From NCBI GenBank assembly GCA_037976565.1, contig CP137686.1:25939828-26003827 (forward strand): a stretch of DNA of 64,000 bases, in the 5' to 3' direction. The number at the start of each line of letters is the position of its first letter. Position 1 is the stretch's first letter. The stretch is from Mesocentrotus franciscanus. Lineage: Eukaryota; Echinodermata; Echinoidea; Camarodonta; Strongylocentrotidae. The notes under the pieces were generated by a model. That model did no database searches and was not told the origin of the DNA. It saw only the letters and a list, made by a program, of their open reading frames with translations. Below are positions 1-11,851 of this stretch, piece by piece. The translations under genes were made by a program, and so were the position numbers.

Positions 1-252
1 TTAAAATTTCTGACTGAAATTAAATAAAGCTAAAGCGACCACGAGTATCGACCTTTGCTGCATTGGGTCGAATTGAAGATCGGCAAACTTCTGATTTTTG
101 TTATGTCTATTTCGAATATATCAAACTAAAATAATTCATTAAAAAATAAATAACTGGTATAAAAAAAATTATTGATAGTAAAGTCATAAATGCTCTAAAA
201 TTGACTTAAAATTTCTGACTGAAATTAAATAAAGCGACCACGAGTATCGACC
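1..252. repeat. Direct repeat pair of about 50 bp
   Basis: The sequence at 1-53 recurs at 206-252 with a single 6-base deletion. The 150 bases between them are AT-rich and show no gene. No family is recognised. From 253 to about 513 I see no gene or element. Confidence 0.6.
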
Positions 253-513
253 GCGTCTTTAGCCGGCCATCCTAGGTGCGTATGTTACTCTGCTCATACG
301 TCACACGCCCACGATCGGCGGCGGCACTTTCGAAACAATTGCTATACTTGAAATTCGTTGGTACACACACGCCAATTCAGCTACTCAAGGGCCTCAAATT
401 TTACGAATTTTCTCTCTTTTGGTGAATCTTTCATATGTGGCTCCTAGGGGTACGTAGAAAGTCATTAACGCCCATTTAGATCAACAATCGATGTAGTTTG
501 GCTTTTAGTTTCC

Positions 514-1846
514 CTTTAAGCATGTCTTTCTCATCCGGGATCCCTATAGAGTCTTGACGTCCTACAAAAAGCAATCACCTGATGAATGCAAGTCTGTGGA
601 CCGGTGACGTGGAGGCATTCGACCTAGAAAAGGACAACCCTTTCTTAAATGCCAACGAGTTCTTCAGAGGGATCGGTGGAGTCTGGAAGTATATCCGCGC
701 AAATGTTGATCCTAACCCAATGGTCATCAACTCGGACGACCCGTTGTCCAACCCGGCTGAGATGCTGTCAAAGGTCTGCATCTGACTGGTCTTCCATGTG
801 ATTCACTTCTTCAATGGGATGCTTCTCCAGACGTTTCAAAGACCTGGAAAGTTGGGATGGATGTGGTAATGCAGCTGCAGTTTGGAATTTCACTCCGTTG
901 AGAAAGGTTAACTGTAATGACCACACCACCCTTGGTTGTCGCTGCAACAAGTCGGCCTCGCACAGAAATAAGGGGAAATGGAAATGTTCTGGATTGTCGA
1001 TATCTCATCGTGAATTAAACCCGGTGATCGTCAAATATAGCCAAATGATCGTCAACGGTGGATTACAACTCCCATTTTATTTCCCTGTCTTTTTCCATTT
1101 CCTTGTTGAATTTTGTTGGTGCAATGTTATTCCTATTTTGTATATTACTGTGCGTAATCCTGTATTTTATCATTACAATTTTCAATAATATGTATTTTTT
1201 AATTTTTCTGTACATTCACTTTGTTTCAGCCTCAGGCTGCTATTTTGAATGATGTTATTTTAAATCAATAAACCAGTTCAAATTAAAACAAATCAAACTC
1301 GTGGACTTTTATGTTATGGATTGCGTATGATCTCAATGCATTGGACCCCAACGTCCCTTAACTTTTTATCGGTAAGTTTCCTACAGCCGGCTAAATAGTA
1401 ATTGGAAAATAAAATAGTGTACACAATCTTCATTTCTATACGTTATCAAGTAATTGACAAAATAAATTCTCATTCATTGTCTGTCTGACGGATATATTTT
1501 TGCATGTCAAAAAGGGAAAGTGATTCATTTCACGAATTCATTCATTTCCAAATTTAAAACCGGCCAATATTTGTTTTATATAAATTAAAATTTACTGTTG
1601 TCGTGTTGATTCTTACGGAGATGATTCTCATGTAACTTTTGCAGTCATAAAACTAAGACCTGGAAAGTAGCGAGCGATAAGGGACTGGAGGGGTCGTTAT
1701 GTTAACGACAGTGGTCTACTCGAGCACGTTCCATACATCTAAACCGGCTGTACCCCGGAAAAGGTGAGCGCCAGATGTCTGGACGCTAGCATAGGCATCA
1801 ATGCCGTACTTCCGGGAAAAGAACAATTTCAAACTAGAATACAGCA
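514..1846 (+). pseudogene. Broken second exon of a sulfotransferase-like gene
   Basis: Positions 514-852 and 1655-1846 together match exon 2 of the intact genes downstream, including the FLIRDPY motif, the WKYIRANVDP segment and the C-terminal ASMPYF segment. The copy is dead: there is a small deletion near 575-590 (after SYKK), a frameshift at about 772 (where FCHLTG is expected), and several stops in the second part. About 800 bases separate the two parts. The matching first exon would lie left of the window. This shows the family array extends beyond the left edge. Confidence 0.8.
853..1654. mobile_element. Probable insertion splitting the exon-2 pseudogene
   Basis: The 14 bases aagacctggaaagt occur at 839-852 and again at 1655-1668, just where the pseudogene is interrupted, as a target-site duplication would. 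The roughly 800 bp between them has no clear terminal inverted repeats and no recognised protein. Independent pseudogene fragments that happen to share this conserved stretch are the alternative. Confidence 0.45.
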
Positions 1847-2998
1847 AACTTTGCCTCTCAACATTTCAAATGATATCTAAGGACATAAAAGTCGACTCAA
1901 CAACATTTTATCAAATGTGTAGCGGGTATCAGCATATTGGGACAAGGATGTTACCTTACGGGACGCCATTTTCATATCGATCCTTATGATGATGATCGTG
2001 ACGATAATAATAGTAATAACAATAATAGTAATAATGATATTAATAATGAAAATAACAAATATATTTGAAGTGACATCGACTTCGTAGAATCAATTAACAC
2101 CCAAGATTGTGATGCAGTGAGAAATACATCATCAATACTTTATTTTAAGAATGGCTGTTATGTATAATAAAGAATGGTTCAGAACCGATATATATCAGCT
2201 CTAGCTTATATTAATTGAATTCCTATGAATTTCAGCTCGAATATGAGGTATAAAGTAACTCGAAAAATATTTAGAAGCGTTGCAACAGTACTAGCCAGGG
2301 AGCATGCATAGAAACCTGCAAAGCTACAGTGCTTGTGATGAGAACTATTGTTGTGACATATGTATACACTTGGATCTTATCGCTGCATAGCAGCAACAAT
2401 CAAAAGAATGACAATATAAGAGCCTATCAAACATACTGTGATAAAACGAGAAGAGCGTTGGACCTCCAACGGATCCTTTGGGAACATCACAGAAAAGGTC
2501 GATCAAAGGTTTAGATTTTGAATTGTTGACACAGACAATTGGCAGCCTATAGATTAATTACAACTTGAAGTATTTCAATAAGATAGTAGGTCTAATGATG
2601 ACTATATGGTCTAATGTTGTTGTGTCGACTTTTATGTCCTTTAGAAATCATTCACCAAAATAGTCAATTTGGGCATTTTGATAAGATTTTGCTGGTTCAA
2701 TTTACAGACATTTAGCCAATTTATACCAAAATTTAGTTCCATTAAAAAAATTTTTTTAAAGATTACGTGTGCATAAAATTCAAAAGCCAAAAAGATACCA
2801 GAAATCATATAGGTTTATGTATGGAGTTTAAAGTCCAAGGCCAGAGTAAACATCCGGCAAAACAAAGATAATGATCTTTGACCAGGCTGCTTTGTTGCTC
2901 TACCCATCCGTGGCAATGTATGTGACTAGGATATGTGTATGAGATATTTCAAAAAAGTTTGTGCATTCTCCGTTTGTTCCCTTTTTTTATAGAGAAAA
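1847..2998. other. Intergenic stretch, no gene seen
   Basis: AT-rich DNA with a short AAT-type microsatellite near 2000-2060. The last 300 bases resemble the sequence upstream of exon 1 in genes B and C (around 10200-10590), so they are part of the duplicated gene block and may contain the promoter or a 5' UTR exon. A polypyrimidine run ending in ATAG lies directly before the gene A start and could be a 3' splice site. Confidence 0.5.
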
Positions 2999-3510
2999 AT
3001 GGCGGATTCTGATAGGAAACCTGTACGACTGTTCTTATCAGTTATTCCAAGAACAATCTCGACGGCTTTGACCAAATGTCTGAGTGCCATTGATGGCATG
3101 GAAGTTTGGTTTGAATGTTTTACTTACTGCAGCCATATCGCCCGAGAATATAAGCTGGCTACTGGGGAAGATATGCCGATGGAGTATGAAGGGAATGAAG
3201 AGAAGGTTCAACGAGCAGTGGCGATCTATGAAGGTTTAGCTGGATTTAAATTAGAGGCCGATCGACTTGTGTAAGTACTAATAGTCCCACTAAATATATA
3301 TATGTATGTGTGTATGTATGTATTTGCGTGTATATATAAATATATACACAGTCAAACCTGGTTTAGCGACCACCTGTCTACAAAGACCACATTTTTCCCC
3401 TGAAAATGGTTTCTCATTGAAACATATACTAAAGGAACCTGTACATGAAGATCACCTGTCTGTAAAGACCACTTTTCTTGTCTACCTTGGGTGGTCTTTA
3501 TGGACAGGTT

Positions 3511-3553
<43 letters not shown>

Positions 3554-6500
3554 AAAATGATGGCAAATGTGCAGCAATGGAAATACCCACATGAAAAATG
3601 ACCTGGGTTCGGCGACCCTAGTCGACCCCTGAAACGACTTTTGAACTTTTTTTGAAAAAAAATGCAGAATAGTACGTAGTTTTATATAGGTGAATATGAC
3701 TGGTACGATCGAGTATCACGAAGTCATATGCCTTGAAGTGGGCTTCTGCATGTCGTATTTGAACAGTCAGTCTCATTGTCAGTGCCATTCATCTCACACC
3801 TTTAAAAAATATACATATATATTTTTAAACATCACTTTATTGTTCAAACTTGCACAACAAAGGAGAAGATACAATAGCCCAGGACATTTCCATTTTACCG
3901 GAAAACGCAGGGCAGTAAAAGTACATATAATTTTATACAAACAAAAAATAAACTAATTTTACAACATAGTGAGGACTAAGGAGTTTTGGATATTCCTAGT
4001 TATAGTTGAAATAAAAGGAGCTGAATATTGAAAATTAATTTAATATATCAACTTAATCAATGTAAAGCATACATAATGAGTATTATTAGAGTGTCATTGA
4101 ATACAAAGAGGTTTCTGTCAATGCCAGGCAATGAAAAGAGGCGAGCAATAGAAAGAGAATGTAAGGCTGGTTACAAGGTGTTTTTGTTGCTTTGTGTGTA
4201 TGTGTGTGTGTGTGTGTGATTAACCCCTTACATACTTGAAATGCGAAGTGGAAATTTGGTTTCCCATTTATTGGCATACTTTGAGTAGTAGATGACAAAC
4301 GAAGATACAATCGATAGTTTGGATAGATTCTGTCGAACTTGTTTCAAGTTGACAGGTTTTCCAATTTCTTTAAACAGCTGCTTTAGCCTCTTCACATTGT
4401 CTGGCGAAATATGGCCTCTAGAGCCGATTTCCAAAGGAAGATACACCACAAAATACCCGTTAGCTTGTATGTCGGTAACTAAGGGGGCATATTTGTTTGA
4501 TTTATATTCATGTGTATTAACTACATTCGTTTCAAAGGGAACTGACAATTCAAGTATGAGAATTTTCTTTAAGTTCTTCCAAAAAACACAAATGTCTGGG
4601 ATAAGGTTGGTTAGGGTACACTCTAGTGGAATTGTGGAGATGCCTTCATTTGTCCATCGCTCTACATTCAGGTCTGTGTACATAATAGTGTCGCTAAGAG
4701 AAGCGATGCCTTCTTGAATAATTTCGGCAAGATACAAAAGTACGTTGTCATGGCGCCAAGTATAGCGTCCCTCATCAAGTGACACAGGGCATGCGTTCAA
4801 TAAATAGTGTACTGTTTCTTTATTTTCACATTTTTTTACAGTTTGCTGATGCCCTTTTTCCCCATCGAGAAAAGTTTGCATTTGTATTAAGTGTATCTGA
4901 AAGCAAATTCATGTGAAACTTTGCAACTTTGTTGGGTAGATTGTATATCAGGCTTTTCCATTCTACTGATTTTGATTCCAGGTTTGCAAGTTCGAAAAAC
5001 TTGCCTTGGACTGAAAGTGACTGGATATGATTTAGCCAGTATCGTGACCTTTTTTGTATTAAAGAGTCTTTAACCTGTTTCTTCAATTTTAACCCGAGCG
5101 ACGAAGTTCGAATAGAGATTGTATTCATGAGTCGCTGATGTGTTCTCTTATTACCTGTTATAAAACAAAAATCATCTGCAAATGGTGCAGTGATGAGTTT
5201 TTGCCCATCTAGCTCGTATCCCAATCGGCTATTATCCGACAGAACCTCAATTATTGGATTGAAGCAAAGGAGAAAAATTATCGGTGATGACGGATCTCCT
5301 TGGAATATGCCCTTTTTAAAACGAAATTGTTGTGAGTACCATTCGTTAGTCGAAACAAAACCATCAAGGGAAGAGTACAGGTTCATGACATAATGAACAA
5401 TTGGTCTAGGAATATTATTACGATTAAGACTGTATTCAATAAGATCATGCGGTACTGATCCGAAAGCATCTTCAAGATCAAACCAAGTAAAGTGTACCGT
5501 TCTGCGGGACTTTTTCGTATGTTTAATAATTTCATGGACCACTGTATTGTGCTCAAGACAGCCAGAATTACCGTGCAAGAATCCCTTCTGGACAGTGCGA
5601 TCTACAAAATCATTATCCGTTACAAAAGTTTCAATTCTATTGGCAAGTATTTGGTGAAATATCTTGCCAGTCGTACTTGATAATGCTATCATTCGAAAAT
5701 TCTCAGGTTGATTTGTATCACCCTTTTTATGAATTAACGATACTCTACTCCGAGACCAAGATTGTGGGGGGACTGGGTTGCTTAATAGTTTACTATAAAG
5801 TGTTGCAAGAAAGTGGTGGGTACACGGCAGTTTCTTAAGCATACCATAATAAATACCATCGGGACCTGGGGAAGAATTGGAACTTTCCTTTGGAGAACAC
5901 TTTTAACGTCCTTTGGTCTAATGGGATCTGTATTAAAGTCCAAAATTATGTTCTTGAGCGGAGGAATCCAGGATAAACTAGAAGGGTCGACACGCTACGG
6001 GGACTCGTAGCGTGATTTGAAGTAGGCATTGGCGGTATCGGCACTGAAAGTGGGCGTGGCACTACGAGAGTATAGAGAGTCTTTCACGATCTTTCTGCTG
6101 TAGTCCCAGAAATTTCTTTTGAAACACCGTTCTTTATATTGCGCATTTCGCTCACGGGATTGCTCATCGCGTCTTTTCTTAAGATGAGTGTAGGTTGCGA
6201 GAGCTGCATGAAACATGTCTCTATCTTCTTTCGAGCTAGACTGCCTGGATGCACGACGGTGAAGACGATTCTTCATCCTCCGCGCCTCATCCAGACGCTT
6301 TGGTTCGCGTCGGGAGAACGATCTGTGTTCATTCTGATTGTTGAAAAACTCGGGTATTTCAGCGAAGAAATCTTGAAGAAGAGATTCAAAGTTGGAACCC
6401 GCTTCAACTGGCGTGAGCGTGTCTGTTGCTAGGTCATTATGTAATAGGCGTAGACGATCCGCGAGTCTGGTATTCAGAGAATTCCATTCAGCACCTGGCA

Positions 6501-9165
6501 ACTGGGGTAGTGAGAACTTAATAACTGTTGCCAAAAGGCAGGCGGTTGCAAGGATAGGTATCATGACGCTAACTCTAATAGATGGGACTGCAATCTTGTA
6601 TGCATAGAATTCACAAGTCACAGCTCAAAAAGAAATCTAATAATCTACAGAAAACTAGTAATTACAAAGAAACCTCAATATAAATGACAACTCACCAGTT
6701 ACATGGTTCCAAAGTTAATCCAATAAAATCCTAAAATTAACCTAAAGTAAAATGCAGAATGGAGGCAGAAAGTGCAAGTTTGCAAAGGCTACAAAGCCAT
6801 GTCATGCCTCCATTAATAACCATTATTACACCTTTAATTCAAATGTTTGAATACAATTTTTTGCTCTAGATGATTCAACGATCACAGGTAGGATTCGTGG
6901 TAATATGGATAGCGCACGGAGCAAATTATTTAGTAGCAGCTATATGGCTGAACTGTATGCAGTATACGTGCACATGTGATGATCATGATAAATCAGCCCT
7001 CGAGGTCGAAATATGACGGTTTCGGACACGAACGAAGTTAATTTGCAGCACAAAGTGGTTATTGCCGGTGATTTTTTTTTTCCCGAAATTTTTTTTGCAG
7101 GTTTGACTCGACCCACACTGGAACAGGAGTCCTGATTGTGCATAATACTGAAACTCTGCATCAATTGCTACGTGTGGGGCTGATCTTGGAAGGAAAAAAA
7201 AAACACCCTCCTGGATGCCCGAAAATCCTTGAAAATCCGAAGTAGATCTAAGTCAATAGGTAACATCGCTGAGTTACTAGATACTACACAAACATGACTT
7301 GAAGACAACTAGTTGACAGCTAAAGCAACTCTAGATTACCCCCGCCACTCCCCACACACACATTTTTTAAATGCATCAAATGAAAGCTAAACCCTCAGTT
7401 ACCAATGCTACCCAAAGGTGAAGTTGCAGTTTACTACTTGACCTCACAAGCAATCCAGGGTGAACAATGATAAAAATGTGTACTTTAAAAAGATGAGGTC
7501 GACTTCTTGACCACAAAAGCAACTGTGGGTAAAGAGTGTATAAAACCCACTGTTCTGTTATTTTCATATTATCTATCTGTCTATGTCCCATATCTTGACG
7601 GCCGTTGGGGCGACAACGAAATGGACCTTGTGACAGAGGTTCTCCATAATTTCCAGTCTTCAGCTATTCGCGTTTGCTGCTCAAATGACATGCCTGTCCA
7701 CTGCTTGATGTTATGAGTACATGTCCTAGTTGGTCTACCCCTCTTTCTTTCACCAGTTCCGCCTTGCAATATGATGTTTGCCAAGCTATTCTTCCATCTA
7801 CATGCCCAAACCACTATAGCTGTCTTCTTTTCACAATTGTGATTCGTTGATCATGTTCCCCTTTACAACTCTCCATTTTCTCTTTCACTTTCTTGTTGAA
7901 CGTGAGTGAAATGTTGTGGATATGCAGATTCTTTTTTTTTTGGGGGGGGGGGGATATTTTTAACTTTAAACGATTAACATGCGACTTGAGATTCGCCCGA
8001 CCCCAAGTCAACTTTCATGTGGGTATTTCCATTGCTGCATATATATATATATATATATGCCTCTCTCTCGCTATATATATATATATGTATAGGCATTATG
8101 TATTTTATATATATATATATATATATATGTTGAATAAATAATACACCACATTAGTGCAAGCCTTATTGCTATTCTATTATGTAATTGGTGAAGATCTGAC
8201 CGATGTGAAACCAATTTCACTTTACCTTCCTTTGGAACTCGGATATAAATCTTCAAATACCTACATCATTAAGTTACCCTCTTTCACTGATTACATTCAT
8301 GAACTAACAAGTTACAGGTAAAAAATCGCTGAAACCTTTTATTACTTTTGATAATCTGAAGGGTGCATGACTTGCGCCATCTGCGTTTTATCTCTTTCTT
8401 TCAAAAGCAAAAGCTAATTCTAAAGTGACTGGAAAAAAAGACCTCGACATAATCTGTTACAACAATTTGCCTATTATATATAAACCAAGTGGTTTATGAG
8501 TTTATGCTATTGTTTGTTTATTTTATAGATATGGTAATGTGAAACGGAAAATCGAGGCATCCGCAAGCAGGTACATCTTAGCTAAGGAGGCTTACTGGGG
8601 TTTTCCCGATCAGAAATCTAGAGAATACATGCCAGCAGGGTTTAAGCATGTGTTTCTCATCCGGGATCCTTATAAAGTCTTCAACTCCTACAAGAAAGCC
8701 GAGGTCGATCATATGATGAAAGCTGGTTTATGGACTGACGACGCAGAGACGTTCAACCTAGAGAAGGACGACCCTTTCGTAAATGCTAGCGAGTTATTTA
8801 GGAGCACACGTGAATTGTGGAAGTATATCCGCACCAACGTTGATCCTGACCCTATCGTCATCAACACAGACGACCTGTTGGCCAACCCGGCTGAGGTGCT
8901 GTCAAGGTTCTGCCATATGACTGGTCTTCCATACAGTGATTCACTTCTTCAATGGGATGCTTCTCCAGATGTCACCAAGACCTGGAAAGTAACGATCGAT
9001 AATCTATTGAAGAACTTTGACACATTTTATGAGACAGCGACCTGTTCCAGTGAGTTTCTACCACTTAAACCACCTGTACCAAAAGACAGGTTGGCACCAG
9101 ATGTCAGGAGGCTCGCTGAGGCGTCAATGCCATACTTTCAGGAAATGAACATGTTCAAAATGTGA
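2999..9165 (+). CDS. Sulfotransferase-like P-loop protein, gene A
   Basis: Two coding exons, 2999-3270 and 8529-9165, join across a GTAAGT donor and a TTTATAG acceptor to give 302 residues (909 nt with stop). Residues 16-24, IPRTISTAL, sit where sulfotransferases bind the 5'-phosphosulfate of PAPS. Residues 132-147 hold an RDP...S pattern like the 3'-phosphate-binding motif. This is the divergent single-domain family, often mislabelled branched-chain aminotransferase-like, that is expanded in marine deuterostomes; the substrate is unknown. There is no signal peptide or membrane segment, so it is probably cytosolic. The intron is unusually long, 5258 bp, because it carries a MITE and a 4.5 kb TIR element with a LINE inside. 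The 5' half of exon 2 is distinct from genes B and C, while its 3' half from 8839 is the same as in gene B. Expression is not shown by the sequence. Confidence 0.82.
3349..3515. mobile_element. Tc1/mariner-type MITE, older copy
   Basis: Begins cagtcaaacctg and ends with a mutated inverted copy of it. It matches the intact element at 56922-57077 over its full length. It sits beside TA/GT microsatellite in the intron of gene A, and TA microsatellite follows it to about 3550. Confidence 0.75.
4228..6621 (-). mobile_element. Dead non-LTR retrotransposon with restriction-like endonuclease (R2/HERO/NeSL type)
   Basis: Read on the - strand, 6621-5995 is the region before the reverse transcriptase, ending in a stop. 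From 5994 to 4826 comes the reverse transcriptase: SSPGPDGIYY, motif A (LEDAFGSVPHD), motif B (FQGDPSSP) and motif C (FADD). From about 4840 to 4228 come a C-x2-C...H-x4-C zinc knuckle, a YTWRHDN segment, and a PD-x13-E...K..Y endonuclease core (PDICVFW to ELSVPFE). That order is typical of LINEs with a type-II-restriction-like nuclease, which insert by target-primed reverse transcription. The copy is inactive: an in-frame stop at 5995, a frameshift near 5893, and another in an A run near 4840. The 5' end is truncated and no N-terminal zinc fingers are seen. The 3' side runs into a CA/TG microsatellite. Confidence 0.82.
7581..7814 (-). mobile_element. Fragment of a LINE ORF2 C-terminus
   Basis: The - strand reads GRPTRTCTHNIKQWTG followed by SFEQQTRIAEDWKLWR, the conserved tail found after the reverse transcriptase in many LINE ORF2 proteins. 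Only this tail is present, so it is a short relic, unrelated to the LINE at 4228-6621. Confidence 0.65.
8039..8130. repeat. TA microsatellite
   Basis: Two TA runs separated by a short CTCTCTCG stretch, at the right edge of the TIR element. From 8130 to 8528 the intron aligns with the introns of genes B and C (for example 11880-12027). Confidence 0.8.
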
Positions 9166-10590
9166 ATATTTACCTCGACAGTATGACATAATGTAGAAAT
9201 CTCAGGAACATAACTTTATTTGTTACTTCTCGGCTTAGTCTTATCCTTTTATACGGTTATTCATATTATTCTACTGAATATTCTCGAACTATTCAATATA
9301 CGCTTTCAACCTCTTGGATCCTTATGTCATCCTCATCGGATAGGTACCATTGTTGTCAGTGTTCGTTCAAAATTCAGTCCTTGGAGGTACGATGTTTTTT
9401 TCAATTCATGTAAATGGGTCGAAGGAGACCGACATTAACGAAGGGCTTACGAGACCCTAATATCCATACTTTCTAATATCACAGAATTTAATCTATGGGC
9501 TTGCCCTTACATTAAACACACCTGAAAACGAATGCTGTTGAACTCTTTAGTGATTGACTATGATTGTACTTTTACTGTAAAATACAAATTTACAATATTT
9601 ATTGGAAAGCAAAAGATGTAGATATGTTAACCATCTATATAATAGTAGCATTAATCGTCATTTGAATAAATTGAGTAAAAACAGTGATGTTTAGAGATAA
9701 AAAAATGAGTACAGGTCATATGCAAGAACATCGTGAAATGGTGAGAAAAAACATCTGGAAACAAATATGGAATGTTGATAATGTGGTACATAAGAAATTA
9801 ATGTATATGAAACACTCCTGTTAAATGAGTACAGCTCAGTATTGATTGATAATGATTTTAACTGAAAAATACACTTGACAGTATTTTTTTGAAAATTTAC
9901 AAATGGAAACCGAGCAATCACATGCAGCATGAACAGTCAGTTCATATAAGTTTGACAGTAAATAACCATGATATTCAAAAACATGACATTGAGTACATTT
10001 CATGCAAAGACATTGTGAGCGAAACCTTGATGAAGCCACGCGTAAAACTTCGGGGGACTAGCCTTTTATCTTGAGGTCAGAATGTTTGAAATTGTTAAAG
10101 ATCTTTCCATCACATACAAGAATCCCATTGCGTTTTCATCGTATGTGGTTCATTTAGCAGTGTCGTGGCATTTAGATATTCGCTAGTCAAATATACCTAT
10201 TTGTTCCATAGAAGTCACCATTAACCAATTTTACCAAAATTGTGAATTTGGAAATTTTGATCAGATTTTGCTCGTACAATTAACAGACCTTCAGCCAATT
10301 CATACCAAAAATTTGGTTCTATTTATAAAAAAATCAGGATAACGTGTTAATAAAATTCAAAAGCCAAAATCAGAAATCATATAGGTTATAAATAGGGTCG
10401 AAGTCCTAGGCCGGGGTAAAGGTCCGGGAAATAAAGATAATGATATTTCATATACGGCTATTATATTGTTCTACATAAACTTGGCAATGTATGTAACTAT
10501 GATATGTGTGTGAGACATTTCACAGAAGTTTGTACATTCTTTGTTTGGTCCGCTTTTATTCATCCTCTTTGAATAGCGCAAAGTAGAGAA
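9166..10590. other. Intergenic flank between genes A and B
   Basis: AT-rich, no gene. Positions 9385-9440 resemble a decayed piece of the reverse-transcriptase relic seen better at 19440. The stretch to about 10080 has a more diverged relative downstream of gene C (19226-21080), so it belonged to the ancestral gene block. The part from about 10200 matches the upstream flank of gene A. An identical copy lies at 14194-15618. Confidence 0.6.
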
Positions 10591-10902
10591 ATGGCGGATT
10601 CTGATAGGAAACCTGTACGACTATTCTTCTGGGTTATTCAAAGGACTATCTCGACGGCTTTCATTAAATGTCTGAGTGCAATTGATGGCATGGAAGTTTG
10701 GTTTGAATGTTTTACTTACTGCAGCCACATCGCGCGACAATATAAGCTGGCTACTGGCGAAGATATGCCGATGGAGTATAAAGGAAATGAAGAGAAGGTC
10801 CAACAAGCAGTGACGATCTATGAACGTTTAGCTGGATGCAAATTAGAGGCCGATCGACTTGTGTAAGTACTAATAGTCCTACGCTATATAAATATATGTA
10901 TT

Positions 10903-10973
<71 letters not shown>

Positions 10974-11746
10974 CTGTGGTTTCCTAACCAACTAAAATAT
11001 CCGATCTCATAAAACACTACTCAAAATGGCTAACTCAAACTCCACCGCCCAACAACTATCTAAACAAATCTACACAATGGCAGTAGTGTCGTCACTTTCT
11101 ATCTTCAATGGTAGACAACACCCTATATACGTGGGTGTCACCCCCAGTTCTCCAGTAAGGAGTCTAACGATCAATATAAGTTATGGTGAAGATTTGAAAT
11201 CTGTGGACTGATAATAGTAGTAGAATGTTAATGTGAATCAATGTTATATCAATTAAAAATTACATTATTATTCATTGTAATAATTAGTATTAACAATTAA
11301 GTGAAGTATCGATATTTTATTATCGTCATTAGTTTGGTCAGATTATTATTTACTCTCTGATTGTTGATATCTAGCTTATTTCCTATGTCTATGATCATTA
11401 CCTGTCGAGGTGGACTTCTGCTCTTCTCTTCAAATACCCTCTCCCTCTAGTCTCCGTTCACTTTCTCTTTTCCCCATCTTTCCTTTGGTACTTCCTTCCC
11501 AGAACTTTCTAAACTATCGAAAGCATACCACCTCTCTCTCTCTCTCTCTCATCTCAAATGTAACCATACCATATACTTATGTACATATAGATTTGTAAAG
11601 CCATGAAATGCTCACTTCACCTGATGAGAATAAATTAAAAGCGCTTGTGAAGTTAAACCCATGCTTCTCGTGTATTCCATCTAGCGTTTTGAAATTATAT
11701 ATTTTCTACTATATATATCATTAGCGTTGTGAATTGAATTTTCTAC

Positions 11747-11809
<63 letters not shown>

Positions 11810-11813
11810 GATG

Positions 11814-11851
<38 letters not shown>

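Larger units (their letters stand above)
3571..8038. mobile_element. 4.5 kb element with 26-bp perfect terminal inverted repeats
   Basis: Positions 3571-3596 and 8013-8038 are exact reverse complements (26 of 26), and weaker similarity continues about 35 bases further inward. Both outer sides abut TA microsatellite, as expected for insertion into TA. The homologous introns of genes B and C lack it. No transposase is recognised inside. The interior holds a LINE at 4228-6621, a LINE fragment at 7581-7814, a CA/TG microsatellite at 4195-4218, and otherwise unassigned AT-rich DNA (3600-4190 and 6640-7580). It is probably a non-autonomous or gutted DNA transposon that later received the LINE. Confidence 0.65.

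Noticed and set aside
4086..4310. Short - strand reading frame with poly-Thr-His
   Set aside because: Derived from the CA/TG microsatellite next to the LINE.
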